Source: Nakamurella sp. A5-74 (GTDB lineage Bacteria; Actinomycetota; Actinomycetes; Mycobacteriales; Nakamurellaceae). Taken from it: a DNA stretch of 64,000 bases. The notes under the pieces were generated by a model that ran no database searches, was not told where the DNA came from, and saw nothing but the letters and a program-made list of their open reading frames with translations. The position numbers and the translations under genes were made by a program. The stretch is from positions 3,968,001-4,032,000 of the forward strand of contig NZ_CP159218.1 in NCBI RefSeq assembly GCF_040438885.1, in the 5' to 3' direction. Shown here piece by piece: positions 1-7,746 of the stretch (its first letter is position 1; each line of letters starts with the position of its first letter).

Positions 1-52
1 AGGTGCCGAGCGTAGCCGGTCTGTAACCGGTACCGCAGCAGTCGTCCGAGCC

Positions 53-91
53 CCGGCCGGGTTGGTGGATGTCCTCCACCGACCCGGCCGG
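53..91. terminator. Strong hairpin before the first gene, probable terminator
   Basis: Two 17-base arms (53-69 and 75-91) pair with a single G/T wobble around a 5-base loop. There is no U-tract, as is usual for actinobacterial terminators. It probably ends transcription of a gene left of the window. Confidence 0.6.
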
Positions 92-171
92 TCGCGTTAC
101 CTTGTCTGTCGCAGGGTCGGCCACCTCCGGCGCGACCTCGTCAGCGCACCAGATCTCAGGAGGATCCCGTC

Positions 172-1032
172 ATGACGCAGCCCCCGCAGGGTGGCTACCC
201 GCAGCAGCCCGGTCAGCCGGGCGGATACCCGCAGCAGCCCGGTCAGCCGGGCGGCTATCCCCCGCAGCAAGGATATCCACAGCCCGGGTACCAGCAGCCC
301 GGTCAGTACGGCCAGCCGCAGCAGGGTGCCACGCCCGGCTACCCGCAGCAGGGTGCTCCGCCTGCCTACCAACCCCCGGCCGGCGGCTATCAGGGCCCCG
401 GCTACGGCCAGCAGAATCCCTATGCCGCACCGGGGTACGGCCAGCCCACCGCTCCGAAAGCTCCGCCCCACTGGTCGGGTCTGGCGGCGATCGGCGCGGC
501 CCTGCTGGTCTTCGTCGCAGGGTTCCTGCCGTTCTACTCGCTCGGTGTCGACACCTCCGGCGCCCCCGCCGAGATCCGCACACAGATCGAACGTTCCCTG
601 GAATCTGTGCCGAAGAGCACCAACGCCTGGACCCTGTGGTGGTGGGTGCCCATCGTGCTGGCGGTTCTGGTCGCGGTCGCGCTGGGACTCGTCGTGTTCC
701 GCGTCCTGAGCAGCCGCCAGCTCCAGCCGATGTGGATCTTCTACGGCGCGGCGCTGGTTGCAGTGACGATGATCGGTGTCGTCATCCACGCTCTGGTCGG
801 TCCCTCGATCTCGGCCGGCGGGATGGACATCGATGCAGCGACACAGCAACTCGAGCGCGTGGGGATCAAGCTCTCCCTCGGCCCGGGCTGGGCGCTCTGG
901 CTCGCACTCGTCGCCGCGCTCGCCCTGGCGTACTTCACGTTCGAGTATGCCCGGCAGAGCAAGCCGAAGGGGGCCGGCGGGTACCCGCAGCAGGGCTACC
1001 CGCAGCCAGGCGCCCAGCAGCCCTGGGGCTGA
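172..1032 (+). CDS. Four-TM membrane protein with Pro/Gln/Gly/Tyr-rich N-terminus
   Basis: A 286-residue protein of unknown function. The first ~95 residues are low-complexity repeats built from [10 protein letters not shown] units; the underlying DNA repeats too, with two near-identical 33-bp copies at about 183-250. Four hydrophobic segments follow (about residues 100-122, 153-178, 186-208 and 238-260), and the C-terminal tail returns to the same [11 protein letters not shown] repeat. This tail-membrane-tail design is common in actinobacterial membrane proteins, where the disordered arms are cytoplasmic. The start is fixed by AGGAGG at 158-163, eight bases before the ATG. A perfect 16-bp hairpin follows the stop, so the gene looks monocistronic. 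No enzymatic motif is visible. Confidence 0.85.
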   Translation: MTQPPQGGYPQQPGQPGGYPQQPGQPGGYPPQQGYPQPGYQQPGQYGQPQQGATPGYPQQGAPPAYQPPAGGYQGPGYGQQNPYAAPGYGQPTAPKAPPHWSGLAAIGAALLVFVAGFLPFYSLGVDTSGAPAEIRTQIERSLESVPKSTNAWTLWWWVPIVLAVLVAVALGLVVFRVLSSRQLQPMWIFYGAALVAVTMIGVVIHALVGPSISAGGMDIDAATQQLERVGIKLSLGPGWALWLALVAALALAYFTFEYARQSKPKGAGGYPQQGYPQPGAQQPWG

Positions 1033-1063
1033 CCTCGCTCGGCAGCACTCATCGCACCAACCC

Positions 1064-1099
1064 GGAAGGCCGCGAACGCACCCGCGTTCGCGGCCTTCC
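1064..1099 (+). terminator. Perfect 16-bp hairpin terminator
   Basis: Arms 1064-1079 and 1084-1099 are fully complementary with a 4-base loop. The hairpin lies 32 bases after the stop of the membrane protein gene and has no U-run. Confidence 0.7.
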
Positions 1100-1212
1100 G
1101 CGTGCGTGGGTGATCAGCGCCTCAGCGCCGCCAAGTGCGTCGGGTCTGCCGAGCAGGCAGGCTGGGTAACGGTGGAGCACACCGCAGTCCAGCATCCAGG
1201 AGGATCACCCCC

Positions 1213-2958
1213 ATGCCGAAACTCGCCGATCAGATCGTCGATCAACTCCGCCGAGCGGGCGTGCGCCGGATCTACGGGATCGTCGGCGACAGCCTCAACC
1301 CGATCGTGGACGCAGTGCGGCGCACCGGCGGATCGGTCAAGGGCGGGATCGACTGGATCCACGTCCGGCACGAGGAGGCTGCAGCGTTCGCCGCGTCCGC
1401 AGATGCCCAGCTCACCGGCGAACTGGCTGTCTGCGCCGGGTCCTGCGGCCCGGGCAACCTGCACCTGTTCAACGGCCTGTACGACGCGAACCGCAGCGGC
1501 GCACCGGTTCTCGCGATCGCCAGCCACATCCCGAGCGCGCAGATCGGCCAGAGCTACTTCCAGGAGACCCACCCGGATCGGCTGTTCACCGAGTGCTCGG
1601 TCTACTCGGAGCTGATCAGCACCCCTGTCCAATCGCCACGGGTCGTGCGTTCGGCCATCCAGCACGCCGTCGGCATCGGCGGCGTCGCGGTGATCACCCT
1701 CCCCGGCGACGTCGCCGACGAACCGGCGGTCGGTGAGCTCCCGGAGTTCGTGCCCTTCGACCCGGGCACGCTCACCCCGTCACCGGCAGCGGTCGCGTCG
1801 CTCGCGGCAGCCATCAATGCAGCCTCGAAGGTCGCCATCTTCGCCGGTGCGGGCGTCGCGGACGCCCACGACGCGGTCATCGAGTTGGCCGGGAAGATCG
1901 GCGCACCCATCGGGCACTCGTTGCGCGGCAAGGACTTCATCCAGTACGACAACCCGTTCGACGTCGGCATGACGGGTCTGCTCGGTTACGGCGCAGCCTC
2001 CGACGGGATCGACGACGCCGACCTGCTGCTCATGCTCGGCACCGATTTCCCGTACGACCAGTTCCTGCCGGACGTCACCACTGCGCAGGTCGATCGCAAC
2101 CCAGCCGTGCTCGGGCGCCGGACCGCCGTCGACCTGCCGGTGCACGGCGACGTCGGCGCGACGCTGGCCGCGTTGATCCCCCAGGTCGAGGTGAAGAAGA
2201 GCCGCCGATTCCTGGACAAGACCCTCAAGAAGCACGACAAGCTGATGACGAAATCCGTCGGCGCGTACACCCGCAAGGCCGACGCCCTGGTGCCGATCCA
2301 TCCGGAGTACGCCGCCTCGCTGCTCGACGAGGCACTGGCAGACGACGCGATCATCACGGCCGACACCGGCATGTGCAACGTCTGGTCGGCGCGCTACATC
2401 AACCCCACTTCTCGACGCCGGTTGATCGGCTCGTTCCTGCACGGGTCGATGGCCAATGCATTGCCGCAGGCGATCGGAGCCCAGTTCGCGTTCCCCGATC
2501 GCCAGGTCGTCTCGATGTCCGGCGACGGCGGGTTGGCGATGTTGATGGGCGACATGCTGACGCCGGTCATGTACGACCTGCCGCTGACGGTTGCGCTGTT
2601 CAACAACTCCACCCTCGGCATGGTCAAGCTGGAGATGCTGGTCGACAAGCTCCCGGACTTCGGGGTGGACGTCCCCGCGACCGACTACGCGGCGATCGCC
2701 AGGGCGATGGGCTGGCACGCGATCCGGGTCGAGCAGCCGACGCAACTGGCGGCCGCCTACGCGGAGGCGCTCGCACACCGCGGTCCGTCGTTGATCGACA
2801 TCGTCACCGATCCGCGCGCACTGTCGGTTCCACCGAAGATCAGCTCCGGTCAGGTCTTCGGCTTCGCCACGGCGATGAGCAAGATCGTGATGAACGGCGG
2901 CGCCGGAGAAGCGGTCGCGATGGCCAGATCGAACCTGCGCAACATCCCGCGAGGCTGA
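1213..2958 (+). CDS. poxB: Pyruvate oxidase / pyruvate:quinone oxidoreductase (PoxB-type ThDP enzyme)
   Basis: A 581-residue thiamine-diphosphate enzyme, the usual length for PoxB/Pqo. These enzymes convert pyruvate to acetate and CO2, passing electrons to quinone at the membrane. The N-terminal Pyr domain carries the conserved catalytic Glu in RHEEAAAFAA (about residue 54). The central domain (about 190-330) is the FAD/Rossmann region. The C-terminal PP domain has the ThDP motif GDG...NN (SGDGGLAMLMGD to FNNSTLGM, from about residue 434). The ATG at 1213 has AGGAGG 8-9 bases upstream (about 1199-1204); an in-frame start further upstream lacks a ribosome site. It converges with the HxlR regulator with only 15 bases between them. 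Acetolactate synthase is less likely because the whole chain reads as the PoxB subfamily, but substrate is inferred. Confidence 0.88.
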   Translation: MPKLADQIVDQLRRAGVRRIYGIVGDSLNPIVDAVRRTGGSVKGGIDWIHVRHEEAAAFAASADAQLTGELAVCAGSCGPGNLHLFNGLYDANRSGAPVLAIASHIPSAQIGQSYFQETHPDRLFTECSVYSELISTPVQSPRVVRSAIQHAVGIGGVAVITLPGDVADEPAVGELPEFVPFDPGTLTPSPAAVASLAAAINAASKVAIFAGAGVADAHDAVIELAGKIGAPIGHSLRGKDFIQYDNPFDVGMTGLLGYGAASDGIDDADLLLMLGTDFPYDQFLPDVTTAQVDRNPAVLGRRTAVDLPVHGDVGATLAALIPQVEVKKSRRFLDKTLKKHDKLMTKSVGAYTRKADALVPIHPEYAASLLDEALADDAIITADTGMCNVWSARYINPTSRRRLIGSFLHGSMANALPQAIGAQFAFPDRQVVSMSGDGGLAMLMGDMLTPVMYDLPLTVALFNNSTLGMVKLEMLVDKLPDFGVDVPATDYAAIARAMGWHAIRVEQPTQLAAAYAEALAHRGPSLIDIVTDPRALSVPPKISSGQVFGFATAMSKIVMNGGAGEAVAMARSNLRNIPRG

Positions 2959-2973
2959 TCCTCTGCGCCGGCC

Positions 2974-3354
2974 CTACTCGGCGCTCTCGTAGTTGATGCG
3001 GGCGGAGGCGATCTCGTCCATGTGTCCGTACGCCCAAGTCCGGATGGTCGAGATCGCCGCGCTCAGTGAAGCGCCGAGCGGGCTAAGCGAGTACGTCACC
3101 TGCGAGGGAACGGTCGGGACGACCGATCGCCGGACCAGACCGTCCCGCTCCAGGTTCCGCACGGTCTGGGTCAGCATCCGTTGGCTGATCCCCTCGACGT
3201 TGCGCTGCAGCTCACCGAATCGATGAGGGCCGCGGTCGAGCGCGTACAACACCAGCAGGGTCCACTTCTCGCCGAGCCGGAACACCACCTGCCGCGTCGG
3301 ACAGGCTTCGGCCAGGACATCGAACCTGCCGTCTGCCGAAGGTGCTCCCGCCAT
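2974..3354 (-). CDS. HxlR-family winged-helix transcriptional regulator
   Basis: A 126-residue HxlR regulator. It shows the family's early Cys (EACPTRQVVFRLGEKW) and winged-helix core (WTLLVLYALDRGPHRFGELQR to ISQRMLTQTVRNLERDGLVRR), followed by the wing VPTVPSQVTYSLSPLG. HxlR proteins are dimeric local regulators, often sensing electrophiles or redox state through the Cys. AGGAGG lies five bases before the ATG at 3354; a GTG at 3357 is too close to that site. It is divergent from the SnoaL-like gene at 3463 across a 108-bp gap, the usual arrangement of an HxlR regulator and its target, so control of that gene is likely but inferred. Confidence 0.9.
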   Translation of the reverse strand: MAGAPSADGRFDVLAEACPTRQVVFRLGEKWTLLVLYALDRGPHRFGELQRNVEGISQRMLTQTVRNLERDGLVRRSVVPTVPSQVTYSLSPLGASLSAAISTIRTWAYGHMDEIASARINYESAE

Positions 3355-3462
3355 CACAGCCTCCTGGTTACCGAAAAGTGCCTACTGCCGCACCGGATCC
3401 GACGCTGCCAGGGTAGTGACATGCCGACCGTCGGCACCCGACATCGTAAAGAGGACCCGAGC

Positions 3463-3912
3463 ATGACCGACCAACGAAGCGTTACTGCCGACACTGCTTC
3501 CACCCTCCAGGGGTACCTCGATGCGCTGGTCAGCGGGGATCTCGACCGCATCGGCGCATTCTTTGCCCCCGACGCGACCTGGCAGATCCACGGCACAATG
3601 CCGCTCTGCGGGATCTACCGCGGCAGCGAGGAGATCATGACGCTCCTGTCCGGGGCACTGGGCGGGCTCTTCGAGCCGGGTACGCAAGCGTTCACCTTCG
3701 GCGCCGTCGTCGCCGACGGCGAGACAGCAGCCCTCGAGTGGAACGTGACCGGCACCGGCTCCGCAACGCATCGCCGCTACGACAACGACTACTGCGGCAT
3801 CTTCGTCATCAGAAACAAGCGCATCCACGCCGTGCGCGAGTACTTCGACACCGATCACGTCCGGGAAGTCCTGTACGGGAGCACACGCTCCTCGACAGAG
3901 GTACCGGCGTGA
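3463..3912 (+). CDS. SnoaL-like / NTF2-fold protein
   Basis: A 149-residue protein with the NTF2/SnoaL-like cone fold: LQGYLDALVSGDLDRIGAFFAPDATWQIHG at the N-terminus, then GIYRGSEEI, and a C-terminal strand ending IHAVREYFDTDHVRE. Family members include small isomerases, hydrolases and binding proteins acting on aromatic or steroid-like ligands; the substrate cannot be read from sequence. The ATG at 3463 has AAAGAGG about 8 bases upstream; an in-frame ATG at 3421 lacks one. It is divergent from the HxlR gene and is its most likely target. Confidence 0.8.
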   Translation: MTDQRSVTADTASTLQGYLDALVSGDLDRIGAFFAPDATWQIHGTMPLCGIYRGSEEIMTLLSGALGGLFEPGTQAFTFGAVVADGETAALEWNVTGTGSATHRRYDNDYCGIFVIRNKRIHAVREYFDTDHVREVLYGSTRSSTEVPA

Positions 3913-3954
3913 TCTGAAGTACGCCCGCGACCCGACCGATGAACCCTCCCGAGA

Positions 3955-4746
3955 TCAACTGCGGGGCGCGCGGTGGGCGGCCAACAGCGACTCGACGGCC
4001 GCCAATTCTGCACGTAGTTCTTCGGCGCGCTGCTGGGCCAGGCTGAGCGCAGCGCCGTTCACCTCGTCGACCGCGGCACTCACCGTCGGTTCGCCGAACA
4101 GCTCGACCGCTGCTGCGACGACCCCGGGCGCGATCGCCGCGGCCTTGAGCACCGACTTGCCACCGCGGTTCGCCGTCACAGTCCAGTCGGTACCTGAAGA
4201 GGACATGGTGATCGTCACCGTCGGCGGACGGACGGCGGCCTTCCTGGGGCGTGCGGCGGACTTCGGAGCCACTGCCGATCTGGCGACCGGCTGCGACTTC
4301 GTGGATTCCGCCGATGTCGTGACTGCTGTCGACGCCGTGGCTGACTGCGTGGCGCCCGCGGGTGTCGGCGGGGTCGGCGCAGCTGCCACGCCTCCGGCAG
4401 TGGCTGCTGCACGGGGTTTCGGGGTGGCAGCCCGGCGCGGCGCTCTGCCGGCCACCGGTGCTCCCGCTCCGGCCGTCGACGCGAGTGCTGCGGCGCGACC
4501 CCGCTGGGGGAGCCGCAACTCCCTGGGCGCGAACCGCAGTACGTCGGTCAACCCGTCGAGCCGCACGCGAACCTGGATGAACTCCGGCCCCTCGATCTCC
4601 GGTTCGCCGACCGTCACGACCTGACCGGTGGTCTCACCACCGAACTGCTGGCCGGCGACCGTCACCTTCGGACGCTTGTTCTGTTCCAGTGCGGATCGCA
4701 GCCCTCCGACCTGTTCTTCGGTGAGACCTGCGGGGGTGCGTGCCAT
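3955..4746 (-). CDS. DUF6319-like protein with Ala/Pro/Ser-rich linker
   Basis: A 263-residue protein. Residues 1-90 form a conserved block (MARTPAGLTEEQVGGLRSAL, then an EIEGPEFIQVRVRLDG strand region and LRFAPRELRLP) that resembles the actinobacterial DUF6319 family. A long Ala/Thr/Pro/Ser-rich linker follows, then a short C-terminal domain (TVTITMSSSGTDWTVTANRGG) ending in an Ala/Glu/Leu helix with coiled-coil character. I chose ATG 4746 because GAGAGG sits 8 bases upstream; the frame stays open to 4953 without conserved sequence. Function is unknown. The family call is from memory and moderate. Confidence 0.7.
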   Translation of the reverse strand: MARTPAGLTEEQVGGLRSALEQNKRPKVTVAGQQFGGETTGQVVTVGEPEIEGPEFIQVRVRLDGLTDVLRFAPRELRLPQRGRAAALASTAGAGAPVAGRAPRRAATPKPRAAATAGGVAAAPTPPTPAGATQSATASTAVTTSAESTKSQPVARSAVAPKSAARPRKAAVRPPTVTITMSSSGTDWTVTANRGGKSVLKAAAIAPGVVAAAVELFGEPTVSAAVDEVNGAALSLAQQRAEELRAELAAVESLLAAHRAPRS

Positions 4747-5007
4747 GGATGGAGCCTCTCGAGCGGGAATGCGCTGACCGCGCAGGAACGTCCCGACAAG
4801 TCTGACCGCCGCCACCGACAGCCGACCGCCGGACCCGCCGATCTCATCGGGGTTCGAGGAACTCCAGCCGGCTGTCGGGACGAAGCCGTCCTCCATCCCG
4901 AGGTGTATGGCTGACTGCGGCCCTGCTGCCCCGACTCGGCTCCGGCTCGTCATTGCGGCCCTCCGCGCACGGAGCTGAACGGCATCCTTCGCCCTTCGGG
5001 GCGACGG

Positions 5008-5871
5008 TCAGGTCCAGGCGTCGCGGTGGTCGTGGATGAACTGTTGCAGGGTGGTGGCCGGCCGACCCAGGATCCGAGGGATGTCCTGGGTGATCTTCCC
5101 GACCAGACCCAGCCGGGTGGTGATGTCGATGATCAACTGCACCCTGACGTAAGCGGGGTCCATCCCGCGCTCGCGCAGTTGGCGCCGTCGTTGCCACAGA
5201 CCTTGCTGGAGGTACCGGACCGGCCGGCGGAGTTCCCTGCTGAACAGACCAGCGGCATCGGTGAAGGTCAAGGCCTGAGGACCGGTCAGGGTGAGTGGGT
5301 CGGTGCCATGCCCATCCAGGTCGGACAACACGGTGGCCGCGACCGCGGCGATGTCCCGGGTGTCGATGAAGGACACCCTCCCGCTGCCGCTCGCGAGCGG
5401 CAACTCAGAACGCAGCGAGATGTCCTGGCCGAATGCCGTGAGGAAGTTCTGGGCGAAGTAGGCGGGGCGCAACGCCGTCATCGGTACGCCGGAGGCCTTG
5501 ACCAGCTGTTCCATCCGCCAGTGCGGTAGCGCCGGGTTGACGCCCATCACCGAAAGCACCACGATCCGACGGACCTGCTGGTTGGCCGCAGCGGTGATCA
5601 AGGGCGCCATCGCGGTGGCGACATCGCTGATCGCCGGTGGCCGCATCAAGAAGACCCGGTCGACCCCAGCGACGGCGGGGCCGACGGTGGCCGGGTCGGT
5701 GAAGTCCAATCGGACCACTTCCACCGCGGCCGGCAGTGCTGCCGTCTCGGGATCACGGACAGCGGCCCGCACGTGGTGCCCTGCGACTACGAGGTGCTCG
5801 AGCAGTGGCCGGCCCACCGTTCCCGTCGCGCCGCAGACCAGGACCACGCCCGTCCCTGCTGCAGGAGCCAC
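5008..5871 (-). CDS. NmrA-like NAD(P)-binding oxidoreductase
   Basis: A 287-residue atypical short-chain dehydrogenase of the NmrA/YtfG type. The Rossmann fingerprint is VVLVCGATGTVGRPLLEHLV near the N-terminus. VFLMRPPAISD and IVVLSVMGVNPALPHW follow, then the PMTALRPAYFAQNFL segment typical of the family. Related proteins act as NAD(P)H-dependent quinone reductases or redox sensors; substrate unknown. The start is GTG 5871. There is no ribosome site, but TAGTGT lies six bases upstream, so the message is probably leaderless. The following DUF6319 gene (4746) is 261 bases away, so co-transcription is uncertain. Confidence 0.85.
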   Translation of the reverse strand: MAPAAGTGVVLVCGATGTVGRPLLEHLVVAGHHVRAAVRDPETAALPAAVEVVRLDFTDPATVGPAVAGVDRVFLMRPPAISDVATAMAPLITAAANQQVRRIVVLSVMGVNPALPHWRMEQLVKASGVPMTALRPAYFAQNFLTAFGQDISLRSELPLASGSGRVSFIDTRDIAAVAATVLSDLDGHGTDPLTLTGPQALTFTDAAGLFSRELRRPVRYLQQGLWQRRRQLRERGMDPAYVRVQLIIDITTRLGLVGKITQDIPRILGRPATTLQQFIHDHRDAWT

Positions 5872-5877
5872 CCGTTG

Positions 5878-5883
5878 ACACTA
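5878..5883 (-). promoter_or_regulatory. Putative -10 box (TAGTGT) of leaderless NmrA-like gene
   Basis: Read leftward, TAGTGT fits the TANNNT consensus and ends six bases before the GTG start at 5871, where no Shine-Dalgarno is present. This spacing places the transcription start at or next to the start codon. Confidence 0.45.
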
Positions 5884-5939
5884 GGCCGGGCGCCGCCGCT
5901 GCGACCCCGGGCCGACACCGGCAACTACCGCGATCCCGG

Positions 5940-6023
5940 GTGAGTATCGGCTGGTCGGTGCTGCTGATGGCGATCTTCGCGCCGCTGGCCCGTCGCGCTC
6001 ACCGTCGACGCACCACCGACTGA
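5940..6023 (+). pseudogene. C-terminal scrap of an ABC-2 type transporter permease
   Basis: The short frame VSIGWSVLLMAIFAPLARRA followed by HRRRTTD and a stop matches the last ~27 residues of DrrB/ABC-2 permeases, which end in a W-S-hydrophobic-F-A-P-L-A-x-R-R-Y-R-R pattern. Nothing upstream in frame encodes the rest of the permease; 5872-5939 is the intergenic region of the NmrA-like gene. A G+C-rich hairpin (7-bp arms 6058-6064 / 6073-6079) follows. This looks like the surviving end of a deleted transporter operon. The fragment is short, so the call is tentative. Confidence 0.4.
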
Positions 6024-6251
6024 GCAGCGTGACCCAGAGAATGGTGCTCGAGGCGGACCGCGGGCGTTCGGGCCCGCGGCCGGTCATGGCGACCCCTTCT
6101 CAATGGGTGCTCGGCTGTCACCCCTGGTGCAGACTCCGCCGCCTCAGCGAGCATTTTTCGCGGCTCGCCCGGTTGCCGCGACCCGGGGGCCGCTCATGCG
6201 GCAGACTGCGGGTGCATCGAGACAGCATCCGTGACCGCAGGAGGGACGTCG

Positions 6252-6824
6252 ATGAGCGACGAGCAAACCACAGCACCCGGAGCCGGTGATCACCGGACCG
6301 GGTCTCGCATCCCGGCCAGCCCGAGCACACCGCCGCCCGGCGGACCGGCAGACCCTGCCCAGCGCACCGTCACACCGGTGGCACACCCGACGGTGGTGCT
6401 GAACCCCAACCCGCCACTCCCGGAATGGCGTCGGATCGGCTGGGGCGACGTCGTCATCGGCATCGCCGGTGTCGTCACGCTCATCTCGACCTGGTTGTCC
6501 TGGGGCAGCAACGACTTCGGCACCACCCCCTCGGCGTGGGGTGCCGGCACCTGGCCGGCCGGCGTCCTCGGGTTCCTCGCCGCAGCGTTCCACCTGGCGC
6601 GGCTGCTGCCGCCGGCGGACAAGGCGGTGGGCGCCCTGCTGCCGTTGCTGCTGTGCACAGCAGCGGTCTGGATTCCGATCGCCACCATCCCCGGCAACGG
6701 AAATGCCTGGGGGATCTGGACCTGCTTGGTCGCAGGCCTCGTGCTCACCGGATTCCTGCTGGCGGCCGCGATGATCGACCCGGCGCTCCGCCGCGCCGAC
6801 GACCCGGACGACCTGTTCAACTGA
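6252..6824 (+). CDS. Small multi-pass membrane protein, unknown function
   Basis: A 190-residue protein. The hydrophilic N-terminus of about 60 residues is rich in Pro, Gly and Thr. Four membrane segments follow: VVIGIAGVVTLISTWLSW, WPAGVLGFLAAAFHLARL, GALLPLLLCTAAVWIPIA and TCLVAGLVLTGFLLAAAM. The ATG at 6252 is preceded by GCAGGAGGG, a strong ribosome site, so I rejected the start seven codons upstream. No catalytic or transport signature is visible. The next gene, 50 bases downstream on the same strand, may be co-transcribed. Confidence 0.8.
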   Translation: MSDEQTTAPGAGDHRTGSRIPASPSTPPPGGPADPAQRTVTPVAHPTVVLNPNPPLPEWRRIGWGDVVIGIAGVVTLISTWLSWGSNDFGTTPSAWGAGTWPAGVLGFLAAAFHLARLLPPADKAVGALLPLLLCTAAVWIPIATIPGNGNAWGIWTCLVAGLVLTGFLLAAAMIDPALRRADDPDDLFN

Positions 6825-6873
6825 TTGCAGACCAGCCGAGCGCGTGCGAACTCCGCGGCGCACACTGGACCGC

Positions 6874-7281
6874 ATGAGTGATTTCAACCAACAGATCATC
6901 GACGAGTTCCGGGCGAACGACGGGAACGTCAGCACCGCCGGCTTCGGCGACCGACTCGTCCTCGTGCACCATTTCGGGGCGAAGTCCGGCACCGAACGCA
7001 TTGCGCCATTGATGGCGATCCCGCAGCCGGACGGCTCCCGACTGATCGCCGCCTCCGCCGGCGGCGGTCCGAAGGACCCGGCCTGGTACCACAACCTGCT
7101 CACGCATCCCGATGTCACCATCGAGACGCCGCAGGGCACCGTCGACGCGCACGCCGCGGAGGTTCCGGGGCCGGAGCACGCCGACGCCTGGAAGCAGTTC
7201 ACCGATGCCTCGCCCGGCTTCGCCGACTACGAGAAGAGCGCCGGCCGCACCATCCCGGTGATCCGGCTCAGCCCGCGCTGA
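6874..7281 (+). CDS. Deazaflavin (F420)-dependent nitroreductase-family protein (DDN/DUF385)
   Basis: A 135-residue protein of the split-beta-barrel DDN family, named for the F420-dependent nitroreductase of mycobacteria. The signatures are FNQQIIDEFRANDG, the strand LVLVHHFGAKSGTER(I) and the phosphate-binding region GGGPKDPAWYHNLLTHPDVTIE. Family members reduce quinones or other substrates with F420H2. Start ATG 6874 (MSDFNQQ) begins at the conserved N-terminus; there is no clear Shine-Dalgarno. The 3' end, including the stop codon, has been duplicated in the repeats that follow. Confidence 0.88.
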   Translation: MSDFNQQIIDEFRANDGNVSTAGFGDRLVLVHHFGAKSGTERIAPLMAIPQPDGSRLIAASAGGGPKDPAWYHNLLTHPDVTIETPQGTVDAHAAEVPGPEHADAWKQFTDASPGFADYEKSAGRTIPVIRLSPR

Positions 7282-7428
7282 CCGCGGCGAGGTCAACCGG
7301 GGCGATCCGGGTCAGCCGGCGCTGACCCGCAGCGAAGTCAACCGAGCAATCAGGCTCCGCCGGCGCTGACCCGCAGCGGGGTCAACCGGCGCTGAACCGG
7401 GGCGAGGTCAACCAGCTCGAGCATGGGC
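7274..7428 (+). repeat. Four imperfect tandem copies of the preceding gene's 3' end
   Basis: Units starting at about 7274, 7317, 7361 and 7387 share the pattern C(G/C)GCGCTGA...GTCAACC. The first unit overlaps the stop of the nitroreductase-family gene, and the later ones repeat its last codons, stop and trailer with drift. Confidence 0.6.
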
Positions 7429-7746
7429 CCAGTGTCGGAGAACGGCCACGCACCGAGCATTCGTGCAGGAGCGATCGCCGAAATCCGCATCGCGCGGCCA
7501 TTCTCCGTCAGTCGATCCGGACCGTCAGCCGCCGGTGGTGGTCGCGCACTCGTGCCGACCGGACGGTACCTGCCCAATCGGCCCGAGCGCGTGCTGGGCC
7601 GCGCCTCTCGGCGCAATGACACCGAACGGACGCGCCGCGCACCGGAGCCGACCCGGGCCGTACCCGCCGAATCGGCACCAATGCGCGCTGGATCGATTGG
7701 TTCGGCGTACACAAGGCCGACCGAGTGGCGGCCCTCGACAGCCAGG
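7429..7746. other. Intergenic stretch without a recognisable gene
   Basis: No coding frame here resembles a known family or has a ribosome site, and codon use is poor in every frame. I see no strong hairpin. It lies between a rightward and a leftward gene end, so it is a trailer region for both. Confidence 0.5.

Noticed and set aside
7429-7746. Small open frames between the nitroreductase-family gene and the S9 peptidase gene
   Set aside because: No ribosome sites, no family resemblance and frames open on both strands, as expected from base composition.
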